A stretch of 64,000 nucleotides of DNA, taken from assembly GCF_025154075.1 (NCBI RefSeq), contig NZ_JAOAMU010000008.1:204964-268963 (forward strand). Direction: 5' to 3'. The DNA comes from Chryseobacterium herbae. Lineage in GTDB: Bacteria > Bacteroidota > Bacteroidia > Flavobacteriales > Weeksellaceae. The position numbers and the translations under genes are program-made. Below are positions 49,402 to 57,908 of the stretch, in pieces (within the stretch, counting starts at the first letter, position 1; each line of letters begins with the position of its first letter). A model generated the notes under the pieces. It did not search any database and was not told where the DNA came from. It saw only the letters and a list, made by a program, of their open reading frames with translations.

Positions 49402-51168
49402 ATGCTTACCATTATTCTAAAACTCATTTTGTGCTCTTCTTTATTTATTGCTGTGTACTATTTGTTTTTGGAAAGGGAAAAAATGTATCGGTTCAACCGG
49501 TTCTACTTATTATCTTCCATGATTCTTTCTTATGTGATCCCGTTTATTTCTATCACAGTACAGCTGCCAAAACAAGAGAATAAGTCTCAGATTATCTTTG
49601 AAGACACCGCACAGCAAATCATTCTCACCCAATCTGTGCAGGAAAGCTTTGACTGGATGAATGTGGTGTGGATTATCTATGGAGCTATTACGCTTTTCTT
49701 TCTGATAAGAAGCATTCTTTCGCTCAGAGCCATCAAACAGATAAACGGAGAAAAACGTATTTACCAGAATTATACGGTTATGGTTACAAAAGAAAATCTG
49801 GCCCCTTTCAGCTTTTGGAATACGATTTATTTAGGAGAGCATTATCTAAAAAACAATGTGATTGATCCCAGAATTTTCCTCCATGAGAAGAGCCATCTGG
49901 ACCAGAAGCATAGTATTGACCTTATTTTAATGGATATTTTAATGGTTTTCACTTGGTTCAATCCCGTTTTATTTCTTTATAAAAAAGCTATTATCACGAA
50001 TCATGAATTTCTGGCAGATGAAGCTGTACTGGAGAGCAGATGCAATATTAAGGACTATCAAAATTTAATCCTTGAAGAGATTACAGCCAGTCAGAACCTG
50101 AATTTTATGCACTCATTTAATTTTAACAACACCAAAAAACGATTTATTATGATGACAGCAAAAAAATCTAAATTCACTCTATTGAAAAAGACGATCGGTC
50201 TTACAGCATTGGTTACAGCGGCGGCTTTATTCGCAGAAAGAACCTATGCCATTGATCCTGTTCTTTCTACAGACACCCAAAAGGTCAGCAATACAGAAAC
50301 CGGAAATTTATCAACTGTGGATCCATATAAGGAATTCCGTGATATCTTAAGCAAATATTCCAATCTTTTAAACAATGGGAGATATGCAGAGTTCTCTAAA
50401 AAAGTTTCTGATCATGACAAGAAGAGACTGGAGGAACTTTATCCACAGCTTACTGATGCACAAAAAAGTGAGCAGAAAATCACATTCTTCAGTACACCTG
50501 ACTTAAAACAAAGGATTCCTACCGAAAATGAATTGAAGTCATTCATCAATAAAAGCAATTATGCCGTCTGGATCGATTCAAAAAAGGTAGATAACAACAG
50601 TCTTAACAACTACAAAACATCTGACTTTGCCTATGTTTTCATCAGCGGAGTCGGTAAGAATGCCAGAACAGCAAAAAATCCGCAGCCGTATCAGGTGAGC
50701 TTAATGACCCCTGCTTATTTCGAAAAAACAAAGGAAGAGAAGTCTAATACTGCAATGGGAATTAAAACAGAAAACATCCAAGCTGTTACGGATACTATCC
50801 GCCCAAAGAAAACAGTGCAGACAGCCAGCAATGAAGGTAAGAACACAAATATCAACACAGACACAAATTTTACGGATGCTGAATACCCCGGCGGACCAGT
50901 TGCTCTAAGGAAAAAAATAGGTAATACAATGGATATGAGCCCGTTTAGTTCTAAAAATGGAACACTCAAGTCAATAGCTTATGTTCACATTGATGAGAAT
51001 GGAAAAGCAACAAAAGTGACAGCCTCAGGTGATAATGAAGCATTTACCAACGAGCTTATAAGAGCAGTCTCGGTAATAAGCAATGAAACAGGATGGAAAC
51101 CTGCCACCAAAGATGGAAAAGCAATAGCCACCATATACAAAGTTCCAGCAACAATAAGTTTTCAGTAA
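49402..51168 (+). CDS. BlaR1/MecR1-type M56 membrane metallopeptidase with a TonB-C domain
   Basis: A 588-residue protein. Residues about 1-270 form the M56 part with several TM helices and the zinc site HEKSHLDQKHS (HExxH, about residue 154). After another hydrophobic segment (TIGLTALVTAAALFAERTYA, about 262-285) a poorly conserved Lys/Asn/Thr-rich stretch follows, and residues about 490-588 are a TonB-C-like module (YPGGPVALRKKI, ending GWKPATKDGKAIATIYKVP). There is no penicillin-binding sensor domain as in BlaR1, so the signal is probably not a beta-lactam. It should cleave or control the adjacent BlaI-type repressor. Confidence 0.88.
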   Translation: MLTIILKLILCSSLFIAVYYLFLEREKMYRFNRFYLLSSMILSYVIPFISITVQLPKQENKSQIIFEDTAQQIILTQSVQESFDWMNVVWIIYGAITLFFLIRSILSLRAIKQINGEKRIYQNYTVMVTKENLAPFSFWNTIYLGEHYLKNNVIDPRIFLHEKSHLDQKHSIDLILMDILMVFTWFNPVLFLYKKAIITNHEFLADEAVLESRCNIKDYQNLILEEITASQNLNFMHSFNFNNTKKRFIMMTAKKSKFTLLKKTIGLTALVTAAALFAERTYAIDPVLSTDTQKVSNTETGNLSTVDPYKEFRDILSKYSNLLNNGRYAEFSKKVSDHDKKRLEELYPQLTDAQKSEQKITFFSTPDLKQRIPTENELKSFINKSNYAVWIDSKKVDNNSLNNYKTSDFAYVFISGVGKNARTAKNPQPYQVSLMTPAYFEKTKEEKSNTAMGIKTENIQAVTDTIRPKKTVQTASNEGKNTNINTDTNFTDAEYPGGPVALRKKIGNTMDMSPFSSKNGTLKSIAYVHIDENGKATKVTASGDNEAFTNELIRAVSVISNETGWKPATKDGKAIATIYKVPATISFQ

Positions 51169-51182
51169 GATCAATCCATAGA

Positions 51183-51210
51183 AGCGCTATTATTTTAGCG
51201 CTTTTTTTAT
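51183..51210 (+). terminator. Terminator of the BlaI/M56 operon
   Basis: AGCGCTA (51183-51189 region) and TAGCGCT (51196-51202) with a short AT loop and a T run. Confidence 0.75.
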
Positions 51211-51295
51211 TTTGTATACAATTCCAAACAGGTGAAAAATTTACTATCAAAATAGTCATCTTCAAATACTTTATGAAGGCTAAAAATTTCTTTCG

Positions 51296-51303
51296 TATTT
51301 TTG
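51296..51303 (+). promoter_or_regulatory. -7 box of uvrB
   Basis: TATTTTTG, 19 nt before the uvrB ATG. It predicts a start near 51310, after the alternative frame opening at 51301, which supports the ATG at 51322. No clear -33 element. Confidence 0.5.
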
Positions 51304-51321
51304 TTGTATACATCATTTCCT

Positions 51322-53313
51322 ATGAATTTTAATCTTCAATCAGAATATAAACCAACGGGCGACCAGCCACAAGCTATTGAAAAACTTACCAAAGGAATAG
51401 AAATTGGTGAGAAGTATCAAACCTTGCTGGGTGTAACCGGATCCGGGAAAACTTTCACCGTTGCCAATCTTGTGCAAAATGTACAAAGGCCAACGATTGT
51501 CATGGCCCACAACAAAACATTGGCGGCACAGCTTTTCATGGAATTTAAAGAATTCTTCCCTGATAATGCCGTAGAATATTTTGTAAGTTACTACGACTAT
51601 TACCAACCGGAAGCCTACATTGCAACAACCGGAACCTATATTGAGAAAGATCTGAGCATCAATGAAGAGGTTGAAAAACTCCGTCTTTCAGCTATTGCAA
51701 GTTTACTTTCGGGAAGGCGAGACGTTTTAATCGTTGCATCCGTATCCTGTATTTACGGTGTGGGAAACCCTGCAGAGTTTCACAAGTCATTAATATCAAT
51801 TTCTACCGGAGAGAAGGTGACGAGAACCGCCTTTCTTCATTCTTTAGTTAATGCTTTGTATTCAAGAACCTTAAGTGATTTTCAACGAGGTACATTCCGG
51901 GTAAAGGGAGATGTGATCGATGTATTTCCTGCCTACGCGGATAATGCCGTCAGAATTCAGTTTTATGGTGATGAGATTGAAAAAATTCAGAGTTTTGATC
52001 CGGTTTCGGGAAATGTTACGGCTAATTTTGACCAAATTCAGATCTATCCGGCTAACCTTTTTGTAACTTCAAAAGAAACATTGAACGGCGCGATTAAAAA
52101 CATTCAGGATGACATGGTAAAGCAGGTGGACTTCTTTAGCGAAATAGGAAAACCACTGGAAGCTAAAAGATTACAGGAAAGGACTGAGCTCGATCTGGAA
52201 ATGATAAAAGAGCTTGGATATTGCTCCGGCATTGAAAATTATTCACGTTACCTGGATGGCAGACTTCCCGGGTCAAGACCTTTCTGTTTATTGGATTATT
52301 TTCCGAAGGATTATTTAATGATTATTGACGAAAGCCATGTTACAGTCCCTCAGGTACATGCGATGTATGGTGGCGATAGAAGCCGAAAAGAAGCTTTGGT
52401 AGAATACGGATTCCGACTTCCTGCTGCGATGGACAACAGACCATTGAAATTTGAAGAATATGAATCTATTCAAAACCAGGTTATTTATGTTTCTGCAACG
52501 CCTGCCGATTATGAACTGGAGAAAACCGGCGGAGAGTACATAGAACAGATTATTCGTCCGACAGGTCTTCTGGATCCTGTCATTGAGGTGAGACCCAGCT
52601 TAAACCAGATCGATGATTTAATGGAAGAGATCCGGAAAAGAGCAGATTTGGACGAAAGGGTTCTGGTAACGACGCTAACAAAAAAAATGGCTGAGGAACT
52701 GACCAAATACTTTATGAAGTTCGGGATAAGAACGAGATATATTCACTCGGATGTAGAAACACTGGAGCGTATTCAGATTATGCATGATCTCCGTGTGGGC
52801 CTTTTCGACGTATTAATTGGGGTCAATTTATTGAGAGAAGGTTTGGATCTACCTGAAGTTTCTTTGGTCGCCATATTAGATGCAGACAAGGAAGGCATGT
52901 TGAGAAGCAGAAGATCAATGATTCAGACGGTGGGTCGTGCTGCGAGAAACCTTAACGGGAAAGCTATTCTATATGCTGATAAAATGACAAAATCTATGCA
53001 GGCGACGATAGACGAAACCAACTACCGCCGTGAAAAGCAAATCAAGTATAACACAGACAATAATAAGGTTCCAACCGCTTTAAATAAAAAGATTTCTGAG
53101 AATCTTGTGGGAAGAAGCAAGGATTTCCCTGATCCGAAATATACCCAGAAAGAGATCCTTCAGAAAGCAGCGGAAACCAAAGCCAACTATGGAGACGCAG
53201 ACATTGAAAAAATGATCGGTGTGAAACAGAAAGAAATGGAAGCTGCGGCTAAAAATCTTGACTTTATAAAAGCTGCCAAGCTCAGAGATGAGATTGCGGC
53301 TCTGAGAGAATAA
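51322..53313 (+). CDS. uvrB: Excinuclease ABC subunit B
   Basis: Damage-verification helicase of nucleotide excision repair. The 663-residue protein has Walker A GVTGSGKTFT (about 37-46), the strand-inserting beta-hairpin DYYQPEAYIATTGTYIEKD, the DEAD-like DESHV, helicase motifs VTTLTKKMAEELT and RAARNLNGKAILYAD, and a C-terminal UVR domain for UvrA/UvrC contact (MEAAAKNLDFIKAAKLRDEI). Length equals the family norm. The start is the ATG at 51322. Confidence 0.97.
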   Translation: MNFNLQSEYKPTGDQPQAIEKLTKGIEIGEKYQTLLGVTGSGKTFTVANLVQNVQRPTIVMAHNKTLAAQLFMEFKEFFPDNAVEYFVSYYDYYQPEAYIATTGTYIEKDLSINEEVEKLRLSAIASLLSGRRDVLIVASVSCIYGVGNPAEFHKSLISISTGEKVTRTAFLHSLVNALYSRTLSDFQRGTFRVKGDVIDVFPAYADNAVRIQFYGDEIEKIQSFDPVSGNVTANFDQIQIYPANLFVTSKETLNGAIKNIQDDMVKQVDFFSEIGKPLEAKRLQERTELDLEMIKELGYCSGIENYSRYLDGRLPGSRPFCLLDYFPKDYLMIIDESHVTVPQVHAMYGGDRSRKEALVEYGFRLPAAMDNRPLKFEEYESIQNQVIYVSATPADYELEKTGGEYIEQIIRPTGLLDPVIEVRPSLNQIDDLMEEIRKRADLDERVLVTTLTKKMAEELTKYFMKFGIRTRYIHSDVETLERIQIMHDLRVGLFDVLIGVNLLREGLDLPEVSLVAILDADKEGMLRSRRSMIQTVGRAARNLNGKAILYADKMTKSMQATIDETNYRREKQIKYNTDNNKVPTALNKKISENLVGRSKDFPDPKYTQKEILQKAAETKANYGDADIEKMIGVKQKEMEAAAKNLDFIKAAKLRDEIAALRE

Positions 53314-53337
53314 TTAAATAATTTATTTATAAAAACA

Positions 53338-53372
53338 GTTTAGGGGCGGCATCTTCGATGCCGCCCCTAAAC
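53338..53372. repeat. Long GC-rich hairpin, REP-like, possibly also a terminator
   Basis: GTTTAGGGGCGGCATC and GATGCCGCCCCTAAAC pair perfectly over 16 bp with a 3-nt loop (TTC). It is far richer in GC than its surroundings, which suggests a mobile or dispersed palindromic repeat. It could end uvrB transcription but has no T run. Confidence 0.6.
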
Positions 53373-53404
53373 TTATATTTTCAATCTTTGGAAAAACTCA
53401 GTGT

Positions 53405-53632
53405 CTATCTTAAAGAAGCCCTGATTGGAATCAGAAGTTCCATCAAGCCGTTCAGTTTAATTTCATAAACTGTGGCCAGCTGCATTCCCAGTTTTCCGGG
53501 AGGTATTCCCTTTCTGTTAAACCATTCAAGATAGCTGACAGGAAGATCAGCAAGTACTGTTCCCTTGTATTTTCCGAAAGGCATCTTCATGATGCAGATC
53601 TCTTTTAATATTTCTGAATTAACTCCTTCCAC
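53405..53632 (-). CDS. DUF3820 family protein
   Basis: A 75-residue protein with the DUF3820 core MPFGKYKGTVLADLPVSYLEWF (residues about 17-38). Members are small, possibly nucleic-acid-related modules often fused to exonucleases. It starts 1 nt after the AI-2E family stop and is the last gene of that set. A later Met (MKMPFGK) could also start it; the full start is preferred because EILKEICIM matches the helix preceding the core in the family. Confidence 0.8.
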   Translation of the reverse strand: MEGVNSEILKEICIMKMPFGKYKGTVLADLPVSYLEWFNRKGIPPGKLGMQLATVYEIKLNGLMELLIPIRASLR

Positions 53633-53633
53633 T

Positions 53634-54725
53634 TTATACGATTAAATTGATTGTATTTCCCTGATCATTATCCTTGTCCGGCAGTTCGAGCTCTGGTGGC
53701 GTATCTTCGTCTGAAAATTCATTTCTGTAGATCTGAATAAGCAGTAAGGTAAACGAGATAAGAATCGGCCCGAAAATAAGCCCCATAAAACCAAATAAAT
53801 TCATCCCCATGATAATTCCGAATACGGTATTCAGTGGATGTATATTTTCCAGTTTTTTTAAGAGCGTAAAACGAAGCAGATTATCCGTAAGCCCGACAAC
53901 GACCACACAATAAGCAGCCAGACCAAGTCCTTGACCAGTATTTCCTTCTGCAATCATAAAGATACAGACCGGAACATAAATAATGGCCGCTCCTACGACT
54001 GGAATCATGGAAGCAGCTGCCGTTAGAGCAAAAAGAAGAACCGGACTCGGTGCTCCAAAGATGAAGTATCCTACAAGCCCCACAATTCCCTGCCCTAATG
54101 CTACAACGGGAATCCCGATGGCATTGGCCATAATCAGTTTTCTAAGCTTTTCGCCAATCAAAGAAATATTCGCTCTCTTCAGAGGAGCAGACGAACTCAG
54201 AATTCTCTCAAATAGTCTCGGACTTGCAAGCATAAAATAAAGGATAAAATACATGGACATGACCACCGTAAGCGTATTGAATGTCCCGCTGAGTGCTGAT
54301 GTGGAAATTCTTCCGGCAGAACTCTTTACTTTATCTATATTTTCTTTGCTAAGAATATTAAAATTGGTTTTTGTGTAAATATAGTCATGGATCTTATCCA
54401 GAAAAACATTGAATTTAGCCATGTAAGCTTGAGCATTCCCCAGTTTTTCGATCAGCAGATCCGCAATAAAATAAATGGGAAGAATAAGGATGATAAGACT
54501 CGCCAGCATCAGTACAAGCGCTGAAAGCCAGGGTTTCCACTTTTTCTGCTCTTGCAGGTAGAAATTGTACTTTCTGCAGACTACGTAAATCGTGATTGCC
54601 CCCAACACCGACGGTATGAATAGCGAAAGGTTAAAGCAGATCAACCCGGTCAGAACCAGAATTATGGCCAGTAGAGCGACTTGTTTTATCGCAACGCTAC
54701 TTATCTGTTTATCCTTATTTATCAT
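53634..54725 (-). CDS. AI-2E family transporter (PF01594)
   Basis: A 363-residue polytopic membrane protein with about eight TM helices. The central VALGQGIVGLVGYFIFG and PVVGAAIIYVPVCIFMI, and the TDNLLRFTLLKKLENIHPLNTVFGIIMG block are hallmarks of the UPF0118/AI-2E group. Despite the name, most members are not shown to move autoinducer-2; some are Na+/H+ antiporters. It follows a related set of membrane proteins in the same direction. Confidence 0.85.
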   Translation of the reverse strand: MINKDKQISSVAIKQVALLAIILVLTGLICFNLSLFIPSVLGAITIYVVCRKYNFYLQEQKKWKPWLSALVLMLASLIILILPIYFIADLLIEKLGNAQAYMAKFNVFLDKIHDYIYTKTNFNILSKENIDKVKSSAGRISTSALSGTFNTLTVVMSMYFILYFMLASPRLFERILSSSAPLKRANISLIGEKLRKLIMANAIGIPVVALGQGIVGLVGYFIFGAPSPVLLFALTAAASMIPVVGAAIIYVPVCIFMIAEGNTGQGLGLAAYCVVVVGLTDNLLRFTLLKKLENIHPLNTVFGIIMGMNLFGFMGLIFGPILISFTLLLIQIYRNEFSDEDTPPELELPDKDNDQGNTINLIV

Positions 54726-54736
54726 CTATTTTATAT

Positions 54737-55474
54737 TTATTTTTTAAATTCAATCTGTCTCGGCTTGCCTAAGAAAGCACAATATGTAGAATACATCACG
54801 ATCATCATGAACGGAGCCGTTACAATAATACCGATACCACACAGAATAATTCCTGCTGCAGAAATTAATGCTCCTACTACAGTCGCTCCAAGAAACGTTC
54901 CATAATTCTCTTTTGCAATATTGAAAGACTTTCCTAAAGCTTCGGTTGCTGATGCATTTTCAAACAATAAGATTGGATACCCCAGTAAAAGCAGAGGATA
55001 CACAAAAATAACAGGGAAGAAACACAGTGAAACCGCAACACCGCAAATAACCCAGGAAATAATAGCATAGATCAGAATATTCACAAAATTTTGCTTGTAC
55101 CCGATGAACAGATCAGCAAAATCGATCTGGATTTTGGAATTGTATTTATTAACAATATAGATCAAACCTACATACAATGGAGCAAGCAAAAGCCCTAAAA
55201 GACTGGATAATGAAATATACAATGACAATCCCGGAACATTCCAGTAGCTGAAGTTTGAGTAATCTCCGCCGGCATCTCTCATTTCCTCCATCATGGAAGC
55301 AGAATTGAACCCACTGATAAACTGGATCGCAAAACCTGCTATCGTGTAAATTACCATCGCTACGATTCCATAAAGGAATACTCCTTTAAACATTTCAAAG
55401 GAATGCGAAATAATAGATCCCGTATCTCTGTTTGGAACGGACCCTTGTTGGTCAAATTCGTTAAATTCTGACAT
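54737..55474 (-). CDS. Polytopic membrane protein, related to the proteins at 8409 and 55547
   Basis: A 245-residue protein with six hydrophobic segments: for example FLYGIVAMVIYTIAGFAIQFI near residue 35 and FLGATVVGALISAAGIILCGI near 192. The ATEALGKSFNIAKENYGTF block parallels VREAYRLSWKIAKKNF of the 8409 protein. No enzymatic motif is present. Proteins of this kind have sometimes been labelled carotene monooxygenases, which nothing here supports. It ends 12 nt before the AI-2E family gene. Confidence 0.75.
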   Translation of the reverse strand: MSEFNEFDQQGSVPNRDTGSIISHSFEMFKGVFLYGIVAMVIYTIAGFAIQFISGFNSASMMEEMRDAGGDYSNFSYWNVPGLSLYISLSSLLGLLLAPLYVGLIYIVNKYNSKIQIDFADLFIGYKQNFVNILIYAIISWVICGVAVSLCFFPVIFVYPLLLLGYPILLFENASATEALGKSFNIAKENYGTFLGATVVGALISAAGIILCGIGIIVTAPFMMIVMYSTYCAFLGKPRQIEFKK

Positions 55475-55546
55475 AGTTTAATATTTAATGATTTTTACCA
55501 AAATTAACTTTTTTTGGCAGAAAAACATATTAAACCTTTTTAAAGT

Positions 55547-56269
55547 TTAGCTTTTTTCAGAGAAAACTGTTTTATACAATGAATAAATCATAGCGTTCCA
55601 AAAAGGAAATGTGAACAGTCCACCCACAAAAAATAAGGTGAAACCAATATATTTAAAGAAAGCAGCTACGATAACACACACCAATATTTCCAGAAAATAT
55701 TTTCTTAAAGCCTGAACATTCAATGAAATGGCTTCAAAAATCCTCTTATTGTTAAAAAACATAAGCGGAGCCACGAAGACTGTGACAAAAACCCAGACAA
55801 TAGCGAGAATTATCGTCTGAAGGGTATATAAATAAACAAATGACCAGAAAATAAAGTATCCGATGTATTTGAAAAAATTAAATCCATTGTAGCCTACAAG
55901 AAGATCTCCCAACTCCAACTTTTCGTTCAGATCAATTTTCCTGTAAATCTGGAAAAAACCAATATTTAACGGGTAAAGGAAGATAGATGTTCCCACAATA
56001 GCCCATGAAAAATACTGAAATCCAGGTGTGGACTGCATTTTAATAACCTGCGCAGAATAGGCTTCCATGCCGTCTTTTGCATATTTTGCAGCTTCGGCAT
56101 ATTGTCCTAAAATTCCATACCTCCCATCAAAGAAAAAAAGTACGGTGAAAAAAATTCCAAAATAAAAGATGGAAAATATTAACTGGTAAAAAAGGGTCTT
56201 ATTCCAATAGAAAAAAGCCTGCTTCAATATAAAATCTATTCCCGGTTTCTGTGGATATCTGCTCTGCAT
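55547..56269 (-). CDS. Polytopic membrane protein, second copy of the same group
   Basis: A 240-residue membrane protein with six hydrophobic segments, including YQLIFSIFYFGIFFTVLFFF and IVWVFVTVFVAPLMFFN. It shows the block KRIFEAISLNVQALRKYFLEI at the same relative position as its neighbour, followed by the final TM pair. I use the ATG at 56269 (MQSRYPQKPG) because the longer frame runs towards the divergent pabB promoter. It is 72 nt from the next gene, with a short AT-rich gap. Confidence 0.72.
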   Translation of the reverse strand: MQSRYPQKPGIDFILKQAFFYWNKTLFYQLIFSIFYFGIFFTVLFFFDGRYGILGQYAEAAKYAKDGMEAYSAQVIKMQSTPGFQYFSWAIVGTSIFLYPLNIGFFQIYRKIDLNEKLELGDLLVGYNGFNFFKYIGYFIFWSFVYLYTLQTIILAIVWVFVTVFVAPLMFFNNKRIFEAISLNVQALRKYFLEILVCVIVAAFFKYIGFTLFFVGGLFTFPFWNAMIYSLYKTVFSEKS

Positions 56270-56304
56270 TAAAAAAATTTTACACAAAAGTAGTCATCAT
56301 TAAT

Positions 56305-56312
56305 TATTTTTG
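56305..56312 (+). promoter_or_regulatory. -7 box of pabB
   Basis: TATTTTTG followed by CAG, predicting a transcript start near 56318. This excludes the frame opening at 56251 and makes the ATG at 56326 or later the likely start. Confidence 0.5.
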
Positions 56313-56325
56313 CAGAATGTTTTCA

Positions 56326-57294
56326 ATGAATCATCAAAAATTTGTGGAAATGGACGAACTTTCCCTTCAGAAGGTGCCGTTCTTTTTCATGATCGATTTC
56401 CTAACGGAAAATGTAGAAGTCTATCAAGAAAATGAAATTGACAAATCAGGTTTGTTAATTGATTTTCAATGCTTTTCGAACTCAAAACAACAACACGTTC
56501 TCAATAAAAAAATTGAATGGACTCCTTTCCCCGAATCATTGGAAAGTTTTAAATATGGATTTGACAAGGTTCAGAAAAATATTCGCCTTGGAAATTCATA
56601 TCTTACCAATTATACCAGAAAAACGGAAGTTCAGACGAATTTAAGCCTGGATGAAATTTTTTATCATTCAATTGCGAAGTACAAAGTGTATTCTAAAGAT
56701 TTTTTTGTATTTTTTTCTCCTGAAACTTTTGTAAAGATTATAGACGGCAAAATTTTAACCTATCCGATGAAAGGCACTATTGATGCATCTTTGGAAAATG
56801 CGGCTGAAGTTTTGAAAAACGACAAAAAGGAAAAAGCGGAGCATTATACGGTAGTGGATCTTCTTCGGAATGATCTCAGCATGGTAGCCAACGATGTGAA
56901 AGTGGACCAATTTCAGCATATAGATCTCATCAGGACACAGCAGAAAGACCTGTATGCGATGAGCTCTGAAATTTCAGGAACTGTAAAACCTGAATTTGCA
57001 CAAAAAATAGGGAGCATAATGAAAAAACTGCTTCCCGCCGGATCAATCCTTGGAGCTCCAAAGCCTAAAACGCTGGAAATAATCTTAGATGCAGAAGGAT
57101 ACGACAGAGGATATTATACCGGAGTATGTGGCTGGTTCGATGGTGAAAACCTGGACAGCTGCGTTATGATCCGTTTTATAGAAAAAGAAGGAGATAAACT
57201 TTATTTCAAAAGCGGTGGCGGTATAACACATATGAGCAGGTTAGAAGACGAATATCAGGAAATGAAAAATAAAATCTATGTCCCAATTCATTGA
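56326..57294 (+). CDS. pabB: Aminodeoxychorismate synthase component I
   Basis: Adds amino nitrogen to chorismate for 4-aminobenzoate and folate. The 322-residue chorismate-binding domain lacks the N-terminal region of E. coli PabB. Key blocks are YPMKGTIDA (the catalytic Lys of PabB, where TrpE has Ala), DLLRNDLSMVA, GSILGAPKPKTLEII and GYYTGVCGWFDG. The gene overlaps pabC by 17 nt. The start is uncertain between MNHQKF (56326) and MDELSL (56353). A glutaminase subunit (PabA) is not in the window. Confidence 0.87.
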   Translation: MNHQKFVEMDELSLQKVPFFFMIDFLTENVEVYQENEIDKSGLLIDFQCFSNSKQQHVLNKKIEWTPFPESLESFKYGFDKVQKNIRLGNSYLTNYTRKTEVQTNLSLDEIFYHSIAKYKVYSKDFFVFFSPETFVKIIDGKILTYPMKGTIDASLENAAEVLKNDKKEKAEHYTVVDLLRNDLSMVANDVKVDQFQHIDLIRTQQKDLYAMSSEISGTVKPEFAQKIGSIMKKLLPAGSILGAPKPKTLEIILDAEGYDRGYYTGVCGWFDGENLDSCVMIRFIEKEGDKLYFKSGGGITHMSRLEDEYQEMKNKIYVPIH

Positions 57295-57904
57295 AAGCAT
57301 AAAGGTAGAAGATAAGGAGATTTTCCTTTTAGAACTACATCAAAAACGCGTCAACCAGACATTTGCCCACTTCGGAAAAGAAGGGTCTATTGATCTTGGT
57401 AAGATCTTCAAAAACCTTGATCACGACGAAGACGGTCTGTTTAAGCTGAGACTTTCCTATGATCTTGATAAAAGAATCAGGACTCAGATGATCCCCTATG
57501 CCATCCCTGAAATACAAAGTTTTCAGCTGGTGGAAAACAACAGCTTCGACTATTCTTTCAAATTTGAGGACCGCAAGGAACTGGAGAAGATGAAGATGAA
57601 ATCTAAAGCGGAGGAAATCATTATTGTCAAAAACAATCATATCACCGATACCTCTTTTTCAAACATTCTTTTTCTTAAAGGCAAGGATTGGTTCACCCCG
57701 AATACCTATCTTTTGAATGGTGTACAGAGACAGAACCTATTGAAAAACAAGAAAATAAAAGAGGCCGAAGTCACGCTTCAGAACATTAAGCAGTTCTCTC
57801 ATTTCCAACTGATTAATGCCCTGAATGACTTTGATGATATGTTTATTTATCCGATCGACAGAATTAACAATCTGCCGGGGAATGAAGAATATCTTGATCT
57901 TTAA
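57278..57904 (+). CDS. pabC: Aminodeoxychorismate lyase-like class IV PLP enzyme
   Basis: Likely converts aminodeoxychorismate to 4-aminobenzoate and pyruvate. The 208-residue protein is shorter than E. coli PabC (269) but has the class IV pattern KAEEIIIVKNNHITDTSFSNILF (Glu-turn-SN block) and WFTPNTYLLNGVQRQNLL, the PLP-phosphate loop before the C-terminal EAEVTLQNIKQFSHFQLINAL. The 17-nt overlap with pabB fixes its pathway. Divergence is enough that a related branched-chain activity cannot be excluded. Confidence 0.82.
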   Translation: MSQFIESIKVEDKEIFLLELHQKRVNQTFAHFGKEGSIDLGKIFKNLDHDEDGLFKLRLSYDLDKRIRTQMIPYAIPEIQSFQLVENNSFDYSFKFEDRKELEKMKMKSKAEEIIIVKNNHITDTSFSNILFLKGKDWFTPNTYLLNGVQRQNLLKNKKIKEAEVTLQNIKQFSHFQLINALNDFDDMFIYPIDRINNLPGNEEYLDL

Positions 57905-57908
57905 AGAT

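Noticed and set aside
54737..55474. Carotene 15,15'-monooxygenase
   Set aside because: This label is seen for similar proteins, but the sequence is a plain polytopic membrane protein without the His ligands of carotenoid oxygenases.
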